Source of the DNA: Nannocystis pusilla
GTDB taxonomy: Bacteria > Myxococcota_A > Polyangia > Nannocystales > Nannocystaceae
Direction of reading: 5' to 3'
Length of the DNA: 64,000 nucleotides
Assembly: GCF_026626665.1 (NCBI RefSeq)
Contig: NZ_JAPNKE010000002.1
Location: 6,301,168-6,365,167, forward strand
The notes under the pieces: model-generated
Told to the model about the DNA's origin: nothing
Seen by the model: the letters and a program-made list of their open reading frames with translations, nothing else
The model's database searches: none
Made by a program: the position numbers and the translations under genes
Shown here: piece after piece, positions 56,990-64,000 of the stretch
How positions within the stretch are numbered: the first letter of the stretch is position 1
Layout: each line of letters begins with the position of its first letter

Positions 56990-57691
56990 TCAGCTTGCGC
57001 GGGCGATCGTCGTCGGAGTGATACGTCGTCGCCGCAGCGCTGCGAGTCCGAACAGGCCGAGCAAAACCGGCGAGCCATCCGTGAGCGAGCAAGCGCAGCC
57101 GCTCCCGTCTGCGCCCGAGGTCCCGTTCGAGCTACCACCATCCGTGGCGCCTCTCGAGTCCTTCCCGGTGCCCGTGGAGAGGTCGCCTCCTGTCTGGGTG
57201 GACCCGAGTGTGTCGACTCCGGTCGTGGTGACCGACGAACCGCTGGTCGAGGTCTCGGTGCTCGCGGCTCCGGTGCTCGCGGCCCCGGTGCTCGCAGCCC
57301 CGGTGCTCGCAGCTCCGGTGCTCGTGCCGGCTGTCGTGCCGTCGCCGGAGGTGCCGTCCCCGAACGACAAGCAGAGCTTGAGCGTCTGGCAAGTGAGCTC
57401 CTCGTCGCTGCACGTATCGTCGCGTGAGCATGGACCGCCGTGTTCGGTCGGCGGCGGCAAGAGTGCCTCGTTCTCGCCGAAGCACGCCTTGACCGGCTCG
57501 CAGTCGCCACCCTTGCAGTCGGCATCGGTCTCACACAGGAACGCCCGGCAGAACGCCGCGCCGCAGGCGTAATCGACGTCGCTGCCGGGCGGGCACTCGT
57601 CCGGCAGCGGCGGAACGACGTCGGCGCGCGCGGGCGGGGCGACGAAAGCGAGCGCAACAATCAGCCTCCAAGCGCCGGGCGGAAGATTCAT
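56990..57691 (-). CDS. Cys-rich secreted protein with MYXO-CTERM-type anchor
   Basis: Signal peptide LIVALAFVAPPARADVVPPL. A Cys-rich domain (DECPPGSDVDYACGAAFCRA, CETDADCKGGDCEPVKAC, CSRDDTCSDEELTC) is followed by a Thr/Ser/Gly linker with a repeated AASTGAASTGAASTG, then GCACSLTDGS, a hydrophobic helix (PVLLGLFGLAAL) and RRRR, the MYXO-CTERM sorting signal of Myxococcota surface proteins. It pairs with a paralogue at 58480. Cell-surface display is expected; function unknown. Confidence 0.8.
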   Translation of the reverse strand: MNLPPGAWRLIVALAFVAPPARADVVPPLPDECPPGSDVDYACGAAFCRAFLCETDADCKGGDCEPVKACFGENEALLPPPTEHGGPCSRDDTCSDEELTCQTLKLCLSFGDGTSGDGTTAGTSTGAASTGAASTGAASTGAASTETSTSGSSVTTTGVDTLGSTQTGGDLSTGTGKDSRGATDGGSSNGTSGADGSGCACSLTDGSPVLLGLFGLAALRRRRITPTTIARAS

Positions 57692-57735
57692 CGACATCCA
57701 TGCCTCTCGTTCACGGTATCATTCCCAGAAGCCGC

Positions 57736-58299
57736 ATGGACAGATGCTCGCTCGTCGCCCTGGTGCTTGCCGGGGACCTGGCATGTGGGACACCCGCTCC
57801 GGCCTGCCCGCCGGCGACCATGGCCGACGTCGGGCGCGCCCGGGCGGTGCTGGACGCGGCCCGCGGCACGCGTGCCGGACGCGGGCTCGACGACGCCCCG
57901 GCGATCTGCTTCGGCGGGCACGACCGCGGCTCGGTGCTACCGGACGGCGTCGCCGTGATCTCGAGCTCGCTGGATCACGAGAACGCGGCGGCCCGGCTGA
58001 TTCACCTGCGTACGCACGTAGCCGACGGGCTGCACCGCTTCCCGGCGCCCGGGGTGCCATGCGACCGCCAGATGGAGGTGGTGATGGCCGCCGAGGCACG
58101 GGCGATCGCCGCGGAGATCACGGCGTGCGACGAGCTCGGGTGTGCTGAGCCGCCGTACACCTTCGCGTCCAAGCTGCTCGCCGCGGCCCCGGATGAACGG
58201 GTCGGACTCGTGCTCGCGCGCATGCGCGACGAGCCCGCGGCGGACGGCCTCGATGGGATGCTTCGCCGCTACCGGGTGCGTTGCGAGCAGATGCGGTGA
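57736..58299 (+). CDS. Lipoprotein of unknown function
   Basis: 187 residues from ATG 57736 (MDRCSLVALVLAGDLACGTP) with lipobox-like GDLAC. The mature part (MADVGRARAVLDAARGTRAG, SSLDHENAAARLIHLRTHVA, CDRQMEVVMAAEARAIAAEI) is helical with a His-rich loop (LIHLRTHVADGLHRF) that faintly resembles a metallopeptidase helix but lacks a clear HExxH. A longer start at 57700 exists. It lies between the two MYXO-CTERM genes. Intact. Confidence 0.6.
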   Translation: MDRCSLVALVLAGDLACGTPAPACPPATMADVGRARAVLDAARGTRAGRGLDDAPAICFGGHDRGSVLPDGVAVISSSLDHENAAARLIHLRTHVADGLHRFPAPGVPCDRQMEVVMAAEARAIAAEITACDELGCAEPPYTFASKLLAAAPDERVGLVLARMRDEPAADGLDGMLRRYRVRCEQMR

Positions 58300-58479
58300 C
58301 TGGCGAACATGGGCCGGCTGGGCGTGTACCACTCGCGCACGCTCGGCCTCCGCGCGCACGTGCCCGGCGGGCAGGCCATCGTCGCCGTCTCGCACGCAGG
58401 CCGCCGTGCGAGGAGCCACGCGCCGACATGACGGCTGTCCTCGCTCGACCCGTGATACGGTGACGACGGGGTGTCGTCG

Positions 58480-59188
58480 ATGAACCGTCGTCTGCGCTGT
58501 ATCTTTCCCTCTCGGCCCTGCTCGTGTCCCTCGCAGGCCGAGCGCGCGCCGATATCGCCCCGCCGCCGCCGGAGGACTGCCCGCCCGGCAGCTTCGAATA
58601 TATCTCCTGCGGCTTCGCCTTCTGCCGCGCGCTCGACTGCCAAACCGACGCCGACTGCCACGCCGGCAGCGTATGCCAATGCACCAAGGCGTGCATCAGC
58701 CCGTTCGAGCCCTCTCAACCGCCCCAGCCGGTTCACGGTGGCCCGTGCTCGCCTGATGACACTTGCGGCAAGCCCGAGGAGACCTGCCAGGCGATCAAGC
58801 TGTGCCTGCCGCCGGAGACCGACACCACGACGGGCACAGGCGGCGAAGCTCGAGCTGCCCCGCGACGACCGGCTCGACCGGCGACACCTCGACCAGCGTC
58901 TCGAGCACCGCCGCTGCGCCCACGACGAGCGGCGACGCCTCCTCGACCGTGAGTTCGAGCGCCACCTCGGGGAGCGGAAATTCGAGCGACAGCGCTGGTC
59001 GTCCGGATCGCAACGACGAGGATGGTTGTTCCGGGTGCGCCGTCGATGACGGTTCGCGGGGCGTGCTCCTCGTGCTCGCGTTCGCTGCGGTGAGTCGACG
59101 GCGCGCTCGCAACAAGCCATTGCCTCCGCCCTTTCTTCGTAGAATTCCCCGCCTTCGATCATCGCCTCGAATGCAGTGGCCCCGATAG
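58480..59188 (+). CDS. Cys-rich MYXO-CTERM protein, paralogue, frameshifted
   Basis: ATG 58480 (MNRRLRCIF), a frame change near 58513, then ADIAPPPPEDCPPGSFEYIS, CGFAFCRALDCQTDADCHAG and CSPDDTCGKPEETCQAIKLC, closely parallel to the protein at 56990-57691. A second change near 58850 gives the linker TGDTSTSVSSTAAAPTTSGD, then CSGCAVDDGSRGVLLVLAFA followed by RRRAR, a MYXO-CTERM-type tail. The two proteins are probably an inverted-repeat duplication around the lipoprotein gene. Confidence 0.65.
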
Positions 59189-59825
59189 TGCGGGCCGCCG
59201 GTCTCCGAGTCCGCCGGGCGGAGAATGACCGCAGGGCCTCCGACCCCTTCGGTGCATAGATTCGAGGGTCGCCGCGCGCTCGCCGGCTCGGGCGAGCGCG
59301 CAATGGGGTCTCGCCCCTGCAATGTGCCAGTGGCCTCGGGCCGCGGCTATCCGGCGCTGACCGCGCACATTTCGCGCTGAACCATGTACACCTCGGGCGC
59401 GGAGGGCTCCGACGGGGATGCCCGATTTCGCGCATGGGTCAGCCCACGGCACGTGCGGGGCCCAGACCACAAGGGACGTCTGTCCGCGCCGAATTGCGCT
59501 AAGCGCGCGATGGCGCGCCGCTGGGGCGCGAGGACCGAAAATGCGCCCGGATTCTCCGGGAAGAGATCTCCGCGTCGATCCCGCAGGTCCGAACGACGTC
59601 CGAATTGGCGAAATCGCGAGCGGCCCACGGTTGCGACCTGGACTCTGTTCTAGTCGCGGGCTGGGTAAAACGCGACTATCGCGCCGCTGAATCGGCGCGG
59701 ATCAGCGCGGGCGGTGCCGCGCATTCGCGGGGATGCGGTCGCCGTTTCACGGTGCCTTCCCCGGCTTCCATCGCCTGCCTGTCCCGTGAGCATATCGCCG
59801 TCGTCCCCGAACCCAGGAGATAGCG
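59189..59825. other. Long leader upstream of the CXXCH lipoprotein
   Basis: About 635 bp without a recognisable gene on either strand. It presumably carries the promoter and leader of the downstream lipoprotein; ggagatagcg just before 59826 supplies its ribosome-binding site. No other structure stands out. Confidence 0.4.
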
Positions 59826-62057
59826 ATGACTCGGAATAGAGTTCAATCTGCGTCGTTGGCCGCGATGATGATTGGTGCGATCGGTGCATTCGGAACGGTG
59901 GGGTGTACCGATACTGAAGTCGACGAGACGGACCTCGACGACGTCGAATTCAAGAAGGATGACGATCCGAAGTTCCCGTTCCCGGGCGAGAGCGTGTCGG
60001 CGGAGAAGCTGCCGTTCGTCGAGCCGATCGAGACGGCCGAGGTGTTCGTCCAGAAGTTGCCCAAGGCGACCGAGGCCGGTGAGAACGTCGCGGTGCACAT
60101 CAAGCTGGCGGAGCCGCACAACAAGGAGCTCGGCGAGAGCTTGATCCGCGTCGTCGGCGACCCCAAAAACCCGATGATGCTGGTCCGCAGCGACGCGCTG
60201 GTCGAGCTCGGCGTGCTCAAGGACAGCCCCGGCAAGCAGTTCTTCACCGCCTTCGCCACGCTCACCGACGAGGAGCTCGAGCAGCGCGCGAAGGCCGAGG
60301 CGACCTTCGAGAAGTTCGGCGAGACCACGAAGGACCGGATCGTCTTCAAGGGCCGCAACCCGATCGCCGTCACGACGGGCATCAAGTTCGACATCAGCGT
60401 GTTCGACACCGGCGTCCCGGTCGCGCTCGGGCCCTGTCCGGTCATGCCGATCTCGACGCCGGCGCGCTGGGAGGAGGCGCTCGTCATCACCGACCTCGCG
60501 GTGGTCCGCGACAAGAACCGCACCAACGACGTGTGCGACCCCGGGCTCGACAACCCCAACGGGGTGTGGACATTCAAGCACCTGATGGAGGAGATGGCGA
60601 TCGGCTCGGGCCTCAGCACCAACGACTTCGTCGTCAAGTGGCTGTCGACCTGGCTGACCAACCAGGTCGTCAACAACGACACGCTCCCCGCGCGCACGCA
60701 GATGTTCCAGCAGGTGATCCGGCCGTGGGCCAACGCCAGCGGCGTGACCTCCTCGCTGGTGGGCGGCAACCTGATCCTCGGCGGCCCGCTCAACCTCGAC
60801 AAGGCGCCGTTCCGCCTGTCCGCGATCGTCAACCGCATCGACCTCGGCAAGACCAGCAGCGGCGGCGGTTATTTCGGCGGCGGCATGCCGCTGACCGCGG
60901 GCGAGATGCGCTTCGTGTTCGGCGTGCAGAACCTGAACAGCTGCAGCCAGCTGCCCTTCTCGGTGATCTTCGAATACGGCGTGCCGCGGGAGGACTGCGC
61001 GGCGATCAAGGACTGGGCGAACCAGTGGATCCGGCTCAGCGACCCCTTGCTGCCCCGGTTCTCGTCCTCGTGGCGCGCGCACCTGGAGAGCATCACCGAG
61101 AACGTGGTGCTGAGCGGCGCCGCGCCGCTCAAGGGCAACCAGAACGCGATCAACCAGATCCGGACCAACGAGAACGCGCTCAACTTCCACTGGGAGCTCC
61201 GCGAGTTCACGCTCTCCACCGAGGACCCGCTCACCAACGTCGACACGCCGGCCGACGGCCCGCTGCTGCCGCACAGCGTCGCGCTGACCCCCGACGACAG
61301 CGCCTACAACGCCAGCTCCGACCTCAACATCGACGACTGGACCCTGTTCACGCCGATGCCGCCGTCGGGCGCGCCCGGTGCGGTCCTGTCCGAGGTCTCG
61401 ATGGGCGCGTTCTTCACCTCCGGCGCGAGCGGCAACACGGTCGTCGGTGACTGCAGCCCGGCCTTCGAGATGCCGCTCGAGGCCAGCGGCATGCCGCTGC
61501 GCGGCGGCAACGCGTTGGTGTTGCCCCCGACCCACTGGCAGATCGGCGCCGCCGATTCGAGCGATCCGCGGGAGGTCTGCGCGCGCCAGCAGTTCTCGGT
61601 CAACACCTGCAACGGCTGTCACTTCGCGGACACGAGCACGTCGTTCTTCCACATCAACCCGACGACCGCGCCCGCGGTCCTCTCGGACTTCCTCACCGGC
61701 ACCGGCGCCGGCAACGTGCTCGCGGTGCCCGACCAGCAGTGGGGCCCCGGCGTGGCGTGGATGGAGTTCGCCGACCTCGATCGCCGGCACAACCGGCTCT
61801 ACGAGATCGCGTGCAACAACTGCGGCCGCAGGGTCGTGTTCCCGCACCTCATCGACCTGATCGTGGAGTTCAACGGCGGCCTGGTCCCGGTGGACGTCGC
61901 CACCGACAAGGATTCGCCGTTCAAGGTCGGGCCGGTGAAGGGCCTCGACACGGTCAAGCAGCTGCTCGCCGCCACCGCGAAGGCCGACAAGGACGCGGTC
62001 ACGCAGGACGTCGAGCTGAGCAACTTCACCGGCACGAACCAGATCTTCGTGCACTGA
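59826..62057 (+). CDS. Large secreted lipoprotein with a CXXCH motif
   Basis: 743 residues, unbroken. ATG 59826 with SD aggag eight bases upstream. Signal MMIGAIGAFGTVGCTDTEVD with lipobox TVGC. An acidic region (DETDLDDVEFKKDDD) is followed by a large globular part (PFRLSAIVNRIDLGK, MRFVFGVQNLNSCSQLPFSV). Near residue 595, VNTCNGCHFADTSTSFFHIN contains CNGCH, a c-type heme site, and EIACNNCGRR adds a Cys pair. It could be a periplasmic cytochrome-like or structural protein; only one heme motif is seen. Similar lipoproteins occur in myxobacteria without known function. Confidence 0.75.
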   Translation: MTRNRVQSASLAAMMIGAIGAFGTVGCTDTEVDETDLDDVEFKKDDDPKFPFPGESVSAEKLPFVEPIETAEVFVQKLPKATEAGENVAVHIKLAEPHNKELGESLIRVVGDPKNPMMLVRSDALVELGVLKDSPGKQFFTAFATLTDEELEQRAKAEATFEKFGETTKDRIVFKGRNPIAVTTGIKFDISVFDTGVPVALGPCPVMPISTPARWEEALVITDLAVVRDKNRTNDVCDPGLDNPNGVWTFKHLMEEMAIGSGLSTNDFVVKWLSTWLTNQVVNNDTLPARTQMFQQVIRPWANASGVTSSLVGGNLILGGPLNLDKAPFRLSAIVNRIDLGKTSSGGGYFGGGMPLTAGEMRFVFGVQNLNSCSQLPFSVIFEYGVPREDCAAIKDWANQWIRLSDPLLPRFSSSWRAHLESITENVVLSGAAPLKGNQNAINQIRTNENALNFHWELREFTLSTEDPLTNVDTPADGPLLPHSVALTPDDSAYNASSDLNIDDWTLFTPMPPSGAPGAVLSEVSMGAFFTSGASGNTVVGDCSPAFEMPLEASGMPLRGGNALVLPPTHWQIGAADSSDPREVCARQQFSVNTCNGCHFADTSTSFFHINPTTAPAVLSDFLTGTGAGNVLAVPDQQWGPGVAWMEFADLDRRHNRLYEIACNNCGRRVVFPHLIDLIVEFNGGLVPVDVATDKDSPFKVGPVKGLDTVKQLLAATAKADKDAVTQDVELSNFTGTNQIFVH

Positions 62058-62330
62058 GTCGCTCCGAGCAGCGCCCGCGGCCGACGAGGCCGCGAGCGCG
62101 GGCGGCTGCCTCGACCGGATCGCAGGCGAGGCAGCCGCGAGAGCACGGAGGCTCGCACCTCCTGCCGACCGGGATATCGTGGTCCCGGCTTGCCCGACGA
62201 CTCCCGCTCCCGGATTCGCGCGAGGCCCCGGCTCTGCGCGCGCGGCGCGGGCGGTCGACGGCCGAACCGCGGCGCGCCAAGATTTTTCCGTGCAACGCTC
62301 GCGGCTCCGGCGGCATGCAGGGAGTGCATC

Positions 62331-63735
62331 ATGGCGCATTCGGAGACGACGGCCAGCCTGCTGGCGGACCTACGGTGGCTGCGGCAGTTCGCGCAGGTCC
62401 TGGCGCGCGACGGAGACGAGGCTGACGACCTCGTACAGGAGGCGCTCGTGGCCGCGTGGCGGCGCGGGCCGGACAGTGAGGAGTCACTGCGCCCGTGGCT
62501 GGCGACGGTGGTGCGAAACCTGTTTCGCATGCGCCTGCGCGCCGACGCCCGACGCGAGCGGCGCGAGCAGACGGTCGAGGGCCGACGTCCGCGCCGGATC
62601 CCGACCGCGAGCTCGAGCGCCTGGCGGTGCTGAAGATCCTGCTGAGCGAGATCGAGGCGCTGTCGGCGGAAGACCAGCGGATCCTGATGCGGCGATTCTT
62701 CGCAGGCGAGCAGGTGGTCGACATCGGTCGCGAGCTCGGCGTGCCGGCCGCGACGATCCGCTCGCGCCTCCATCGCTCGCTGAAGCGCCTGCGCGACCGC
62801 CTGGACTCGCGCTGCGACGGTCGCAAGAGCTGGTGCGCGGCCGTCCTGGCCGGGCCGCCGGCGCTGACGACGACACCGGCGAGCGGGGCGACGAAAGGCG
62901 GCAGCATGAGCGTGATCGTGAAGGGGTTGCTCGTGGTCGCGACGGCGGCCACGGCGGGCGTGGCCGGATGGGTGGCGCTGGGCAGGTCGCCGGGCGAATC
63001 ATCACAGATGGTCGAAGAGACAGGCGGCAGGCCGACCGCGAGCGCGACGCCGGCCGCGACCGATGCGGCCGACCCACGGCGCGAGGCCTGGGAGCGGCGC
63101 AAGCGGGAGATCCGTCAGGGGCTGCCGGCGCTCCCGCGACCGGCGCCGACGCCCGCGCGGCCGAGCGACGCCTTGCGAGCGGCCTTCGACGCGTGCATGC
63201 GGGACCTCGGGGCGACGGGCAGCGGCGCGCTGACGATCGACGTGACGGAGATCGGCGCCCCGGACATCGGCACGATCTACGAGTCGGTGGAGATCGTGGA
63301 GACGACCTTTCCCGACGCGGAGGTGCTGACGTGCCTGACGGAGTCGATGCTCGGCTGGGTCGGCGAGGCGCCGGCGGAGAGCTTCGAGCGCCGGCCCCGG
63401 GTCACGCTGGTGCTCGGGGAGCCGGCCGACGACGCGGAGAAGGAGCGCCGGCAATTCGAGGCGATCGTCGGGGCGCACGTGCGCGAGATCCAGTTCTGCG
63501 AGAAGAAGGCGCCGGGCAGCCAGGGCCGGATGACGCTGCTGTGGACGATGGGCGCGCCGCAGGACAACGTGCTGCGCGCGCAGACGGTGACGCCGACGGT
63601 GTCGGAGGTGCCGCAGGCGATCGTCGACTGCGCGGTGGAGCGGGGGCTCGCTGGGCGTTCCCGGCGAAGATGGCGGAGAAGTCCTACGAATACGCATTCG
63701 TACTACCGATCGCGGCGCCGAGGGCCGCCCCGTAG
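62331..63735 (+). CDS. ECF sigma factor fused to a membrane segment and TonB-like domain, frameshifted
   Basis: ATG 62331 (MAHSETTASLLADLRWLRQF). Region 2: DEADDLVQEALVAAWRR and LATVVRNLFRMRLRADARRE. A frame change near 62588 leads to region 4: LSAEDQRILMRRFFAGEQVV and ATIRSRLHRSLKRLRDRL. Then a membrane helix (VIVKGLLVVATAATAGVAGW), a Pro/Ala linker and a C-terminal domain (AFDACMRDLGATGSG, HVREIQFCEKKAPGSQGRMT) like the TonB/AgmX-type domain. A further change near 63650 gives SYEYAFVLPIAAPRAAP and the stop at 63735. The membrane tail would tether sigma activity to the envelope. Confidence 0.72.
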
Positions 63736-63938
63736 CGCCGCGCGCGTGCCGGGCGGATCGCGCGCAGGCCGACCTCATCGTCCGCTCGGCGCCGGGCCAT
63801 CCTCATCGCCTCTCCGGCTCGTGCACAGCGCGGGACGGCTCGTCGTAAGCGCGCGACGGCTCGTCGGGAACGAATGGCAGGGCGTGTCGCCCGCTGCGAG
63901 AGTCGGAGGAACCCCTGACCCTCGAAACGGAGCCCGGC

Positions 63939-64000
63939 ATGCTTCAACCTCCCCTCCGCAGCGACCGCAAGCCGGCCGCGGGCGCACGCAATCACTCCTC
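63939..64000 (+). CDS. Possible start of a gene running off the window
   Basis: ATG 63939 (MLQPPLRSDRKPAAGARNHS) is preceded by ACGGAG at good spacing. Only 20 residues are visible. Bases 63736-63938 show no gene. Confidence 0.3.
   Translation, partial: MLQPPLRSDRKPAAGARNHS

Noticed and set aside
1..64000. tRNA or rRNA genes as integration targets
   Set aside because: No tRNA cloverleaf or rRNA sequence was seen at either island edge or elsewhere; the target is a protein-coding gene.

Overview
The window is GC-rich and reads as Myxococcota, most likely a Nannocystis-like member of the Nannocystaceae. The support is: short lipoproteins with Thr/Ser/Gly-rich linkers after the lipobox, two Cys-rich secreted proteins with MYXO-CTERM-type tails, FG-GAP/VCBS repeat proteins, TonB-like C-terminal domains on a kinase and on an ECF sigma factor, and eukaryote-like Ser/Thr kinases. 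The taxonomic call is my inference from these families.

Main layout. A + strand FG-GAP gene enters from the left and is cut at its conserved YHVTN codons (about 325). Its missing 3' tail reappears at 56269-56392. Between the halves lies about 56 kb of accessory DNA. A tyrosine recombinase gene (457-2060) sits just inside the left junction. Five copies of a 125-320 bp repeat (R1 24472, R2 30547, R3 40849, R4 44462, R5 55957), all in the same orientation, each end in the 11-bp core CACRTCACCAA, which is the sequence at the interrupted codons. This divides the island into five segments: E1 326-24793, E2 24794-30761, E3 30762-41037, E4 41038-44586 and E5 44587-56279. I read this as stacked integrative elements, or a giant-cassette integron-like array, at one attB inside the FG-GAP gene.

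Cargo. E1: recombinase, a palindrome cluster and AATAAGG iterons, an HTH/coiled-coil membrane protein, a tandem Ser/Thr kinase, exported proteins, an HNH nuclease with membrane helices, a low-GC D12 DNA methylase divergent from a Ser/Thr kinase with an acidic region and Cys/His cluster, IS66 and IS21 remnants, and a CHAT/NB-ARC/TPR gene overlapping a metallophosphoesterase. E2: an alpha/beta hydrolase, a nitrilase, a group II intron domain V relic, and a foreign-looking block (DedA relic, methyltransferase, histidine kinase, decapitated response regulator). E3: a 1926-residue NACHT-HEAT protein, IS66 and IS91 relics, a phytochelatin synthase relic and small proteins. E4: a Sel1-type lipoprotein and a SUKH-like protein with a histone-H1-like tail. 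E5: enzymes and regulators in divergent pairs (HxlR/NAD(P)-binding, VOC/WYL, SDR/TetR, P450/TetR), plus a lipase and an AraC/GlxA regulator. Several E1 and E3 genes belong to families common in antiphage or cell-death systems.

Host context resumes after 56392: an NTF2-like protein, two MYXO-CTERM Cys-rich proteins, lipoproteins (one with a CXXCH motif) and an ECF sigma factor with a membrane-spanning TonB-like extension.

Caution. More than twenty apparent frameshifts affect island and host genes alike, several of them in G runs. Many are probably assembly indels, so frameshifted genes are reported over their inferred full extent with the break stated.
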